Below are positions 7,485 to 15,833 of a stretch of DNA of 64,000 nt, piece after piece; within the stretch, counting starts at the first letter, position 1, and each line of letters opens with the position of its first letter. A program made the translations under genes and the position numbers. The DNA is from Desulfomonile tiedjei (GTDB lineage: Bacteria > Desulfobacterota > Desulfomonilia > Desulfomonilales > Desulfomonilaceae). The DNA lies in NCBI GenBank assembly GCA_016212925.1, contig JACRDF010000047.1:396121-460120 (forward strand), given 5' to 3'. The notes beneath the pieces are model-generated. The model had not been told where the DNA came from. It did not search any database and saw only the letters and a program-made list of their open reading frames with translations.

Positions 7485-9095
7485 GTGAACGAGCAACTCG
7501 CTGAATCCATCTTCCTGTGCCGGCCCTTTCAGCCTGGCGAACCGGTTCTCAACCGTGTGCTGGTCATGGGAGGCGACCAAACGGGACTGGAATTGGCGAA
7601 CCGGCTTGGCCGCGAGGGCCTCGAAGTGCTGCTGGTCGGGAACGAAGCCGGTGCGCAGGTTAGTGAGAGCGTCAAGGTGATGGCCGGTTCGGTTCTGGAA
7701 GAAGTCCATGGCTTTGTAGGCAGATTCGAGGCGGTCTTAAGGACCGCGGGTGAGCGTTCCCGCGAAAGAGTAGGGTTCATCGTGGCTGCTCAGCCCGCTG
7801 AGATAGTCCCCAAGTACGATGCGTACGGGCTGTCCAAAACCCCAAGGGTCATGGCTCTCTCCGATCTGGAGAGTATGCAACGCTTTGGTGACAGTGTGGA
7901 GCCGCGGCGTGGCGACTGGTTCCATGCGGCTTTCTTGCTGGGGCTTCAGGGCGAGTCCGAGCCCACGGAATTTGCAAGGGTCTTGAAAGCCATTCAGCGG
8001 CTCCAAAATGAAGAACGGGTGCAGTGTTACGTTTTTACAAGGAATTTGAAGGTCGCAGCTTCGGGGCTCGAAAGGTTGTATCGCGAATCGAGAGAACAAG
8101 GGACGGTTTTTTTCAAGTTCGATACCGATGGCTCGGCATTTGAGGACGGTCCGGAAGAGTTTTTAATGACCTTCAAAGACCCGTTGTTGGGCCTGGAGAT
8201 GGAGCTTGCACCGGATCTATTGGTTGTGGATGAAAGACTCAACCCGCCGCGCTCCTTGGGGCCGCTCGTGGATGCCATACCTTCTTCGCGTGCAGCAAGC
8301 CCTTTCTTGAAGCATGACTCGACACGATTTGCAGGCGTGGAGACGGCTAAAGCGGGGATATTGGCGGTCGGGCCTTCGCGAGGAGTTTTCGACGCGGAGA
8401 CCATTGCCGGGGACATTGAAGCTGTCGTACTGGCTGTCAAGAAGCATATCCCGGATTCTCTCAATTCCGCTCTTGCCGGTCCGCCGGAGATCGATCCTGC
8501 CAGGTGCACAATTTGTCTGACCTGCGTCCGCCTCTGCCCGCATGGGGCCATCAGTTTTCACAAAAGAGCGGAAGCAGACCCTGCCAGTTGCGTTCGGTGT
8601 GGCATTTGCGCAGTGGAATGTCCGATGCAGGCGATTCGCCTGGAGCCGCCCGCTGGCGAGGAGGATTTGATCGAACGGATTCGGAGGGGCCTCTCGAATA
8701 CCGGGGAAGGCGCCAAGAGGATAGTAGCGTTCCTGTGCGCTCGGTCTGCCGCGCAGGCCCTCGAGTCCGTGGGGATGCCCATCCGGCGGAAGATAACCCC
8801 AATTATTGTGCCTTGTGCCGGAACAATAGATCCAGGCCACATTCTCGCGGCTATGGAGGAGGGCGCGCAAGCGGTACTCGCGGCCGGCTGCTACAAAGGC
8901 AACTGTGCGTCGGTCTATGGAACTGTCCTTGCGGCCGAAAGGACGAATCAAGCTCGGCATGCGCTCCAGGAAGCCGGTATTGATCCTGACCTGGTGATGT
9001 TTGCATCTGTCGCGGGCAACACCCCCGCCACGCTGGTCCAAACGATCCGGCACCTGGAAGCTGCTGTCGATCGGGCATTCGCAAAAAACAAGTAG
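7485..9095 (+). CDS. QmoB-like protein: degenerate HdrA + 2[4Fe-4S] + MvhD-like domain
   Basis: A 536-residue protein. Residues about 1-320 resemble a second HdrA-type nucleotide-binding half, with the altered glycine motif VLVMGGDQTGLELANRLG. Next is a two-cluster ferredoxin domain (CTICLTCVRLCPHG and CVRCGICAVECPMQ, roughly 340-385). The rest is MvhD-like, with AFLCAR, VPCAG and GCYKGNC. The canonical CNWC of MvhD is replaced by a single Cys, leaving four candidate ligands. The start is the GTG at 7485 after GGAG. MvhD domains dock an electron donor such as a hydrogenase or formate dehydrogenase; none lies in the window. Confidence 0.8.
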   Translation: MNEQLAESIFLCRPFQPGEPVLNRVLVMGGDQTGLELANRLGREGLEVLLVGNEAGAQVSESVKVMAGSVLEEVHGFVGRFEAVLRTAGERSRERVGFIVAAQPAEIVPKYDAYGLSKTPRVMALSDLESMQRFGDSVEPRRGDWFHAAFLLGLQGESEPTEFARVLKAIQRLQNEERVQCYVFTRNLKVAASGLERLYRESREQGTVFFKFDTDGSAFEDGPEEFLMTFKDPLLGLEMELAPDLLVVDERLNPPRSLGPLVDAIPSSRAASPFLKHDSTRFAGVETAKAGILAVGPSRGVFDAETIAGDIEAVVLAVKKHIPDSLNSALAGPPEIDPARCTICLTCVRLCPHGAISFHKRAEADPASCVRCGICAVECPMQAIRLEPPAGEEDLIERIRRGLSNTGEGAKRIVAFLCARSAAQALESVGMPIRRKITPIIVPCAGTIDPGHILAAMEEGAQAVLAAGCYKGNCASVYGTVLAAERTNQARHALQEAGIDPDLVMFASVAGNTPATLVQTIRHLEAAVDRAFAKNK

Positions 9096-9143
9096 CCCGC
9101 GGCTGTGAACCTTCAGAAACCACATGCTCAAAGGAGCTGTTAG

Positions 9144-9629
9144 ATGAGCCGTATCCGCCTCAATACACTGGACCCGTCTTTCAAACACCGCGTGGCACAA
9201 CAGCGGGGCGGAGAAGGCATACGGGCCTGTTTCGGGTGCAAGGCCTGCACCGCGGCTTGTCCAATCGAAGTGGTGGAAAAAAGGTACGATCCCAGAAAAA
9301 TCATACGCATGGCGCTCCTTGGAATGAAGAAAGAGGTCCTGGAAAGCGATTTTATATGGCTGTGTTCGTCCTGCTACGGTTGTCACGAAGTGTGCCCGCA
9401 AAATGTCCGATTCACCGAGGTGATGTTCGCTATTAAGAATCTGGCTGTAGCCGAGGCCTGCGTGCCGCCGGGCCTAACCGGCCAAAAGACATTGCTGAAA
9501 GCCCATGGCCGATTGTACGAAGTTACTGACTTCGAGAACGAGAAGCGTGAGAAGCTGGGACTGCCTCGCATTGTGGAGCACCCCGAAGATTACGAACGTC
9601 TATTGCATTCACGCGAAACCGAAAGTTAG
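9144..9629 (+). CDS. hdrC: HdrC-like 2[4Fe-4S] subunit
   Basis: A 161-residue soluble iron-sulfur protein with two CxxCxxCxxxCP motifs, CFGCKACTAACP (about 29-40) and CSSCYGCHEVCP (about 74-85). HdrC passes electrons from HdrA flavin to the HdrB active site. The ATG follows AAGGAG at good spacing. It begins 48 bp after the QmoB-like gene and precedes hdrB, the usual C-B pairing. The length is slightly shorter than methanogen HdrC. Confidence 0.88.
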   Translation: MSRIRLNTLDPSFKHRVAQQRGGEGIRACFGCKACTAACPIEVVEKRYDPRKIIRMALLGMKKEVLESDFIWLCSSCYGCHEVCPQNVRFTEVMFAIKNLAVAEACVPPGLTGQKTLLKAHGRLYEVTDFENEKREKLGLPRIVEHPEDYERLLHSRETES

Positions 9630-9692
9630 GTTTTTTACCGCGGCAATCCTTGGTTTGCGTGCCGCGAACTTGTCGAAGTGAAAGAGTACCTG

Positions 9693-10568
9693 ATGGAAGC
9701 GCTTTTGTACCTGGGATGCACGGTCCCGGTGAGAAATTTGAACTATGAATTGGCTGCAAGGCTCACCGCGGAGAGGTTGGGTATCAAGTTCCGGGACCTG
9801 GAGTCTTTCGGATGCTGCGGATTCCCTCTGAAGTCTCTCGATGCGGAGGACACCCTGGTTGCCGCGGCAAGGAACTTGGCTTTAGCCGAAAGAGAGGGCC
9901 TGGAGATTTGCGCGCTCTGCAACGCTTGCGCAGGGACCCTGGCCGAAACTGCCCATACTCTGGAGACCGATCCGGAAACCAAGGCCATGGTGAATGAACG
10001 GCTTGCGGCAGTGGGCCTCCGGTATGAGGGACCGGTCCGGGTCAGGCATTATATGAGGCTCCTCTGGGAGGAAGTCGGCCCGGCCGGGATAAGAAGCGCC
10101 GTGACAAAGCCGCTCGACGGAGTGGTTCTGGCTCCGCATTACGGCTGCCACTATCTTAAACCCTCAGAATTGACCGTTGGTTTTGATTCCCCCGATGTTC
10201 CCGCAACATTGGCGGAACTCATCGCAGCCACCGGTGCTCGTTCGGTGGACTATCCCTCGTTGAAGGAATGCTGCGGGGGCGGGGTTTTAGGGATCTCCGA
10301 AGAAGTGGCCAATGCGCTGGCAAGCATAAAACTTCAGGATGTGGCCGAGACGGAAGCGCAGGCGCTGGTTCTCGTGTGTCCGTTCTGCAACGTCATGTAT
10401 GAGGGCCAACAGAAAAAGATCTTTAAGGAAGCCGGCCTTGACCTGAAAGTTCCGGTGGTCTATTATCCCCAGATCCTGGGGCTGGCACTAGGGCTGTCTT
10501 CGCAGGAACTCGGATTTAAGCTCAACCGGGTAAAACCTTCAGAACTTTTGAAAATCGTCGAGGGCTAA
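9693..10568 (+). CDS. hdrB: HdrB-like CCG-domain subunit
   Basis: A 291-residue protein with two CCG domains. Motifs are GCTVPVR, FGCCGFP and CALCNACAG in the first half and HYGCHYLKP, KECCGGGVLG and VCPFCNVM in the second. This cysteine pattern binds the noncubane [4Fe-4S] pair that reduces disulfides in HdrB. The physiological disulfide in a bacterium is unknown; DsrC-like or lipoyl partners are possible. I chose ATG 9693; a GTG at 9678 is an alternative. It is the last gene of the tight run starting at metV. Confidence 0.87.
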   Translation: MEALLYLGCTVPVRNLNYELAARLTAERLGIKFRDLESFGCCGFPLKSLDAEDTLVAAARNLALAEREGLEICALCNACAGTLAETAHTLETDPETKAMVNERLAAVGLRYEGPVRVRHYMRLLWEEVGPAGIRSAVTKPLDGVVLAPHYGCHYLKPSELTVGFDSPDVPATLAELIAATGARSVDYPSLKECCGGGVLGISEEVANALASIKLQDVAETEAQALVLVCPFCNVMYEGQQKKIFKEAGLDLKVPVVYYPQILGLALGLSSQELGFKLNRVKPSELLKIVEG

Positions 10569-10707
10569 CAAAGCAGGAGACCTTCGGAATATCCCTTGGA
10601 ATGAAAGAGATAATCCCGCGAGGCGCTGCAAATAGAGGACGACGGGGCAGAGCGTGGAACTGTAAAATTGGGTCGGGATATTTGTCTTACCCGCGAAGGA
10701 GGTTGCT

Positions 10708-11139
10708 ATGGAATATGAGGGCTATGTTTTTCCGGATGACCTGAAGTACGAGAAGAATCATTTCTGGGCAAAAGTGGAAGGGGACCTGGTGGTCACCGGT
10801 GCAACAGAGTTTATCTCAAAGCAAGCGGGTGACATAACCTTCGTTGACCTCCCGGAAGAAGGCGACGAGCTGACCCAAGGCAAGCCGTACGGTTCCATTG
10901 AGTCGGGCAAATGGGTGGGAAGGATTTACGCTGTGATCTCCGGCGAAATAGCCGAGGTCAACGAACTGCTCGAGGACGAGCCTGAAAAAATGAACGAAGA
11001 GCCCTACGGTGCCGCGTGGATTTGTAAGATTCGCCCATCGAACCTGGAAGCGGATTTGGCTAATCTCATGTCTCCTGATGACTCGTTCAAAAGCTTCATC
11101 ACGGACGAAATCAAGAAGATCGAGGAACAGAAGAAATAG
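10708..11139 (+). CDS. GcvH/LbpA-like lipoyl-carrier protein
   Basis: A 143-residue biotinyl/lipoyl-domain protein of the glycine cleavage H type. The lipoylation site reads SIESGKWVGRIY, placing the modifiable lysine at K68. Upstream is DITFVDLPEEGDE and downstream VISGEIAEVNELLEDEPEKMNEEPYG, both classic for GcvH. A strong AAGGAGGT ribosome site precedes the ATG. No gcvP or gcvT lies nearby; the neighbours are hdrCB. Lone H-like proteins next to Hdr-like genes are known as lipoate-binding proteins in sulfur oxidation (sHdr-LbpA). Here the 139-bp gap after hdrB leaves it open whether it is in the same transcript. Confidence 0.85.
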   Translation: MEYEGYVFPDDLKYEKNHFWAKVEGDLVVTGATEFISKQAGDITFVDLPEEGDELTQGKPYGSIESGKWVGRIYAVISGEIAEVNELLEDEPEKMNEEPYGAAWICKIRPSNLEADLANLMSPDDSFKSFITDEIKKIEEQKK

Positions 11140-11189
11140 TACGCCATTCAAAATAGTGTTTCTCTATTCGCGCCTGTATTGTCACAAAT

Positions 11190-11213
11190 GGGGAAACCTC
11201 ACGGGGTTTCCCC
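11190..11213 (+). terminator. Hairpin after the lipoyl-carrier gene
   Basis: GGGGAAACC and GGTTTCCCC form a 9-bp stem with a 6-nt loop, 50 bp past the stop codon. A pyrimidine-rich stretch (CCCTTTTCCCCTT) follows slightly downstream. It plausibly ends the metV-hdr-lipoyl transcript. Confidence 0.5.
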
Positions 11214-11278
11214 TCCTGAGACCCTTTTCCCCTTGGTAAACAATCTATTGTGCAATTTCGTTGACGCTGAACTTTGTT

Positions 11279-11305
11279 CCTGATAGGGGTAAAGCCCCGA
11301 TCAGG
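11279..11305. repeat. Imperfect hairpin before the next gene
   Basis: CCTGATAGGGG and CCCCGATCAGG pair with one mismatch around a TAAAG loop. It lies 41 bp before the ATG at 11347, so it could be a leader structure or an operator. No riboswitch class is recognised. Confidence 0.45.
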
Positions 11306-11346
11306 GGCACAACATCCCCGTGGTGCGCCCACCCAAGGAGTGTTCC

Positions 11347-11817
11347 ATGGAAACCATGAACTTGCTGGATATAACGATAAAATACTTTAACGTAATCGTA
11401 TTTGTCATGTGCGTTCTCTTCGGGATGATTTCCCTTTTCGCTTCATGGATCGCGTGGCGGGAGATTCATCGGAAGAAGAACATTATTCGTAGCGTAGTAG
11501 CCGCATACAACATCGCCGAAGATACGCTGGAGAGAGGGCGCACACCAATAGGCGATTTCGATATGGATCCCGCGATAGTTCAAACCATCTTCAACAGCAT
11601 GCAGGAGATTCTTAACGCAATTTACGGAGAGGTGACAGGCAAGCCGATTCCCCCGCGCGAGGAGCGTACCCACGGATCAGGAAGATTCGCCGCAATGCGG
11701 GCTATCGGCAAAATCTGGAAAAGAGAAGAAGCGAGTGATCGGGTCAACATCGATACCGAGGTGCCGGCCTTGATTTCAGAAGAACGGGAGCATCATCAGG
11801 GCATCTCGGCCCCATAA
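11347..11817 (+). CDS. Membrane-anchored hypothetical protein
   Basis: A 156-residue protein with one N-terminal membrane segment (about residues 14-36, YFNVIVFVMCVLFGMISLFA), then a basic stretch REIHRKK and a mostly helical cytosolic part. The ATG at 11347 has AAGGAG six bases upstream; the frame is open to a GTG at 11320. No family is recognised. It converges with the next gene, with 24 bp between their ends. Confidence 0.65.
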   Translation: METMNLLDITIKYFNVIVFVMCVLFGMISLFASWIAWREIHRKKNIIRSVVAAYNIAEDTLERGRTPIGDFDMDPAIVQTIFNSMQEILNAIYGEVTGKPIPPREERTHGSGRFAAMRAIGKIWKREEASDRVNIDTEVPALISEEREHHQGISAP

Positions 11818-11841
11818 CCTGTCAAAATTAGGCAACATCCC

Positions 11842-12906
11842 TCACTTCGCCTCCAGCGAAGTACTTGCCCAAGGCAATTTGTCCGGCCCTACGGATTGCA
11901 GCCTGGCAAGGTATTCCTCATAATAGGCTTTCTCCTTCAAGCTGGCGCGGCAGCCAGGGAAGACCACCACGCTGATCTTCGCAAGACCTTTTTCAGAGTT
12001 ATCGCCTTTCTTAGATTTGTCACTTTTTTCGAAATGGTTCAAGACCACCGCACACCGCTGGTCACTGTTCCTAAGACGAATATTGTCGATCATCGGGAAG
12101 TCATAGAAACCCACCCACATTTCCGCACCCTGCAAGTCCACAGTCTTGTCTTCGTTGCGCGTAATGATCTGCAATCTGACCTCAAGTTCCTCGGTCTTCT
12201 CATTTTTCCTTAACACTTGAGTCCGGACAAACTTCCTTTCCTTTTTTTCCCCAATGCCAAGCATGAGATATTCACTTGTGGGGCTTTCACCATCTGCGGC
12301 GCTTTTGCCCTCCAGACTTAGAACGAGGGGCTGACCGTATCCCTCATTTACGTCCTGTACCTGAGTCAGATCAACTGTGAAATCGGCAGTATTTCCTCCT
12401 TGTTCCAAGACAGAGAACTGCCTTTTTCTTATTTCCTCCGCAACGCTTTTCAGGCGAGCTTTCAGCTGTTCATCGTCTTTTCCTTCGTCACTCTTTGAGA
12501 GAAGCTGTCGTTGAACGTCATAAAAAAGCGCTCTGAGATCAATAGAATCGTGAAAGTTCTGGGCCAAAAGCTCGAGCTTTAGGATCTCATCGCTGACCCT
12601 CATTTTGTCGTCCTTTTTCCCGACCACGGATTGAATTATCTGTTGGAACATGTCCTTGCGAAGAGCGCTATCGGCACTTTCTCTTTGGCTCATGATTTGG
12701 GAAAAGAGCCGGTGTTTCTCTTCTCGCTGCTTCTGGGCTTCCATTGATTTTGTTTCATCCTGCCTCTGCTTCTCCATCGTGTTGTTGACCCAAACGCCCA
12801 TCACAAACAGGACCAAGGGTAACAGTATGGCGCTCAATATCCTGGATACGCCCTCAAGCCTGTCCCAAAAGTCCCTCTGCTTGCAACCATCATTGTCTGC
12901 GCTCAT
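11842..12906 (-). CDS. Membrane-anchored coiled-coil hypothetical protein
   Basis: A 354-residue protein. A single membrane segment (about residues 22-42, ILSAILLPLVLFVMGVWV) is followed by a charged helical stretch rich in Q, K and E (MEKQRQDETKSMEAQKQREE), probably coiled coil, then a mixed domain without known motifs. The ATG at 12904-12906 has GGGGAGGTG just upstream. It starts 2 bp after the stop of the secreted protein gene, so the two form an operon. No function can be assigned. Confidence 0.65.
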   Translation of the reverse strand: MSADNDGCKQRDFWDRLEGVSRILSAILLPLVLFVMGVWVNNTMEKQRQDETKSMEAQKQREEKHRLFSQIMSQRESADSALRKDMFQQIIQSVVGKKDDKMRVSDEILKLELLAQNFHDSIDLRALFYDVQRQLLSKSDEGKDDEQLKARLKSVAEEIRKRQFSVLEQGGNTADFTVDLTQVQDVNEGYGQPLVLSLEGKSAADGESPTSEYLMLGIGEKKERKFVRTQVLRKNEKTEELEVRLQIITRNEDKTVDLQGAEMWVGFYDFPMIDNIRLRNSDQRCAVVLNHFEKSDKSKKGDNSEKGLAKISVVVFPGCRASLKEKAYYEEYLARLQSVGPDKLPWASTSLEAK

Positions 12907-12908
12907 GC

Positions 12909-13250
12909 TCACCTCCCCGATGAAATAGTCAACGTTTCCGGTATCAAATGAACATCACATCGGACAGGTCTCGAATATGACGAAATGGTTTTGCGGTGGA
13001 TCGCAGGACTCCCTTCATTGGGTCCTCTGGTTACCTCCAGTTGACACTCTCCTCGTACATTAGCAAACACGCTGTACAAGCCGAACATATCCGTTCGTGC
13101 CAGTTCCAATTTTTGAGCATTACGGGAAATGATGACGACTAGATCTTTCTGGGGAACCCCGTTTAGTCTTACGATTCCCCAAATTTCCCCGGCGAGCACC
13201 GGGGCGGCAAAAAAGGTCACAAATAGCGCCAATACACAGGCTTTTTTCAT
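12909..13250 (-). CDS. Small secreted protein, carboxypeptidase-regulatory-like fold
   Basis: A 113-residue protein with a clear signal peptide, MKKACVLALFVTFFAAPVLA, cut before GEIWG. The mature part (GEIWGIVRLNGVPQKDLVV, then TDMFGLYSVF and GECQLEVT) has the pattern of a CarboxypepD_reg/transthyretin-like beta-sandwich. The ATG at 13248-13250 follows a G-run. It is probably periplasmic and is co-transcribed with the coiled-coil gene downstream. Confidence 0.65.
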   Translation of the reverse strand: MKKACVLALFVTFFAAPVLAGEIWGIVRLNGVPQKDLVVIISRNAQKLELARTDMFGLYSVFANVRGECQLEVTRGPNEGSPAIHRKTISSYSRPVRCDVHLIPETLTISSGR

Positions 13251-14042
13251 GTTTCCCCCCATCCCTCACTAATTCGCGAGCTACGAAATTGTCTCCTCAA
13301 ACAGGTTTCCCGAAGCACGACTGATTTGAACTCTCCATTCTGATGTTGGACACCATTTGCGCATTCTCCCTCAAACAATTTGAAGAAGCCGCGGTCAAGC
13401 TCGATAAAACCGAATTCATCAACAAGGTGTTCCTCGAATAAATTGAGGTTGCCCGTATACTAGGTTTGCCCTCTGCATGTTTGGTTGCGTTGTACCGGTT
13501 CCGAGACTAATTGTGGGCCATGCGTACAATTGGCAGCCCGTTGGCTGTGATCTGTGAGGGTTGCCCTATGATTTGGAAGAAAACGCCTGGAAATCTGCAA
13601 AATGGTCGTAGCAAGGATGACTGTTCAGGTGGTTACTGCTTGCCCACCTTTGCCTAGCCCGAGGCCACATATCTCAATTTTTTCGCTCCCAGTCCCCCTC
13701 TGGGAAAACAAAAATTGGCTCTAAAAACAGATTACGAGGAACAACAATTGGGTGTCAATATATTTTTTCAAAATACCGAACGATTGTGCGGGCCGATCAA
13801 TATTCGCGTTAGCAAAAAAAGAGAGGCCCAAAGCAGGGAGAATGCGAATCCCCAACCGGGCTTTGCCGTTATCCTTGTGAAATCCAATGGCGGTTGCGTA
13901 TCCCAAACTCTTTTCTTCCACCGCCAGATCGCTTCTTGCCATCATAACCCTGCGTTTGTACAATTTACGTGCTATACTAAGTGGATTAATTCCCTCTTGG
14001 GGGACGGACTCCTTTAATCGAGATAAAGTCGGGAGAAATTAG
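13251..14042. other. 792-bp stretch without a convincing gene
   Basis: Short frames exist on both strands, but none has family-like sequence or a ribosome site. A 32-codon frame at 13343-13441 (+) ends KTEFINKVFLE and looks like a gene remnant of unknown origin. A TATACT at 13973-13978 could be the -10 box for pdxS; no good -35 accompanies it. The base composition is more AT-rich than the neighbours. Confidence 0.4.
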
Positions 14043-14924
14043 ATGGAAACCGGGACAGAAACAGTTAAACGAGGTCACGCCCAGATGCTCAAGGGCGGTG
14101 TAATCATGGATGTGGTCACTCCGGAGCATGCCCGGATCGCGGAAGAAGCCGGCGCGTGCGCGGTAATGGCCCTGGAGAGGGTCCCCGCGGACATCCGAGC
14201 CCACGGCGGAGTTGCCCGCATGAGCGATCCCGGCCTCATCCTGGAAATAATGAAAGCCGTAACGATTCCTGTGATGGCAAAGTGCCGCATCGGCCATTTC
14301 GTGGAAGCCCAGATATTGGAGGCCATTGGCGTCGACTACATCGACGAAAGCGAGGTCCTCACGCCCGCGGATGAACAGCATCACATCGAAAAGTCTGCTT
14401 TCAAAGTGCCGTTTGTTTGTGGATGCAGGAATCTCGGCGAGGCCCTGAGACGCATCGGCGAGGGCGCTGCAATGATCCGGACCAAGGGCGAAGCGGGCAC
14501 AGGTGATGTCGTCGAGGCTGTGCGGCACGCCAGGGCTGTTATCGGTGAGATTAGGCGGCTGACGAACATGCGGCCGGATGAATTGATGGCTTACTCAAAG
14601 GAGATCGGGGCTCCTTTCGAGTTGGTGAAGGAGACGGCTGAGAAAGGGAGGCTGCCGGTGGTCAATTTTGCCGCAGGAGGAGTGGCCACTCCCGCGGACG
14701 CGGCCCTTATGATGCAACTCGGAGTGGATGGCGTATTCGTCGGATCAGGCATATTCAAGAGCGGCAATCCTGCGCTCCGTGGCAAGGCAATTGTCGAAGC
14801 GGTAACACATTACAGTGATCCCAAGATCCTCGCGGATGTCAGCAAAGGGCTCGGCGAAGCCATGGTAGGCATCGGTGTGACCGAGCTGCCGCAAAATGCG
14901 AGACTCGCCGGACGGGGTTGGTAG
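14043..14924 (+). CDS. pdxS: Pyridoxal 5'-phosphate synthase, synthase subunit
   Basis: A 293-residue (beta/alpha)8 enzyme that builds PLP from ribose-5-phosphate, glyceraldehyde-3-phosphate and ammonia supplied by PdxT. Catalytic residues are visible as D23 (IMDVV), K80 ([10 protein letters not shown]) and K148 ([10 protein letters not shown]). The family signature [19 protein letters not shown] is intact and the length is normal. The ATG at 14043 follows a GGGAG-type site. pdxT starts 7 bp after its stop. Confidence 0.97.
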   Translation: METGTETVKRGHAQMLKGGVIMDVVTPEHARIAEEAGACAVMALERVPADIRAHGGVARMSDPGLILEIMKAVTIPVMAKCRIGHFVEAQILEAIGVDYIDESEVLTPADEQHHIEKSAFKVPFVCGCRNLGEALRRIGEGAAMIRTKGEAGTGDVVEAVRHARAVIGEIRRLTNMRPDELMAYSKEIGAPFELVKETAEKGRLPVVNFAAGGVATPADAALMMQLGVDGVFVGSGIFKSGNPALRGKAIVEAVTHYSDPKILADVSKGLGEAMVGIGVTELPQNARLAGRGW

Positions 14925-14931
14925 AAATCGG

Positions 14932-15507
14932 ATGAGGATCGGAGTTCTGGCGCTGCAAGGAGATTTTGAGGAGCACTGCGCGGTTCTAAGGCGACTCGGC
15001 GTTGAGCCTCGCGAGGTGAGATTACCGGAGCATCTGGAAGGGCTGGACGGATTAATCATACCCGGAGGGGAAAGCACTACCATAGGCAAGCTAGCCGCGA
15101 GGTTCGGCCTTCTTGATGCGCTACGAAGACTGGCCGATGCCATCCCCGTGTGGGGGACGTGTGGCGGGTTGGTTTTCCTTGCCAAAGATGTGGGAATGGA
15201 TCAGCCGCTCCTGGGTATCATGGACATGGTGGTCGAGCGAAACGCTTTTGGCCGTCAAGTGGACAGCTTCGAGGCGGATCTGGAAATCCGAGGGATAGAA
15301 GGGGGAGGATTCCACGGGGTCTTTATCAGGGCCCCGGTAATAAAAGAGGTGGGACCCAAGGTGGATGTGCTCTGCCGCCTGGCTGACGGAAGGATAGTTG
15401 CCGCAAAGCAGGGACATGTTCTCGTCACGTCGTTCCATCCTGAATTGACAGCGGATGATCGTCTGCACAAGTATTTCCTTGATATCGTAGCCGGCGAGAA
15501 GAACTGA
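14932..15507 (+). CDS. pdxT: Pyridoxal 5'-phosphate synthase, glutaminase subunit
   Basis: A 191-residue class I glutamine amidotransferase that feeds ammonia to PdxS. The start motif is [15 protein letters not shown], the oxyanion region PGGESTTI, the nucleophile C77 in WGTCGG, and the His/Glu pair H169 and E171 in SFHPEL. The elbow is GTCGG where most family members have GTCAG, a mild variation. Start ATG 14932; the frame is open upstream to 14896 inside pdxS. Confidence 0.96.
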   Translation: MRIGVLALQGDFEEHCAVLRRLGVEPREVRLPEHLEGLDGLIIPGGESTTIGKLAARFGLLDALRRLADAIPVWGTCGGLVFLAKDVGMDQPLLGIMDMVVERNAFGRQVDSFEADLEIRGIEGGGFHGVFIRAPVIKEVGPKVDVLCRLADGRIVAAKQGHVLVTSFHPELTADDRLHKYFLDIVAGEKN

Positions 15508-15604
15508 CCTGACGCCAACCTGGCGATTCTAGGCAGGGCTTGTCGGGACATAGCCAGTGCAAAGGAAAGTCAACTGATCTCAATCAGTAAGGGCACAGCA
15601 TAGA

Positions 15605-15749
15605 GACCGTCTCAAAACTGGAAAATCTCCTGCAACCGTCGTCACATGTGGTAGTTGTAGGGGCGGTTCGTGGACCGCCCGCAATCAGGGCGCTTCTCGA
15701 AGCGCCCCTACACCGGCCTCCTACAGTTTAAGGTTTTGAGAGAGTCTCC
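15605..15749. repeat. MITE-like element, copy B
   Basis: About 145 bp with terminal repeats of the type (C)GTCTCAAAAC at the left and GTTTTGAGAGAGTC at the right. The interior, GTAGGGGCGGTTCGTGGACC through AGCGCCCCTAC, is the reverse complement of the interior of copy A at 4481-4610. It fills most of the 326-bp gap between pdxT and truA. No coding capacity. Confidence 0.65.
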
Positions 15750-15833
15750 ATCCAGTGCCTTTACAGGTCCCACAAAGCCAATTTGCGATTCCTTATCAGA
15801 ATTTGGCGATAGCTTATAAGCGCTCCTAATATC

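Noticed and set aside
8217..9401. 394-codon frame on the minus strand
   Set aside because: It lies opposite the QmoB-like and hdrC genes, whose iron-sulfur motifs are clear; a shadow frame in GC-rich DNA.
13715..14017. Overlapping short frames on both strands before pdxS
   Set aside because: Neither has a ribosome site, a family match or clear coding bias; kept only as part of the gap description.
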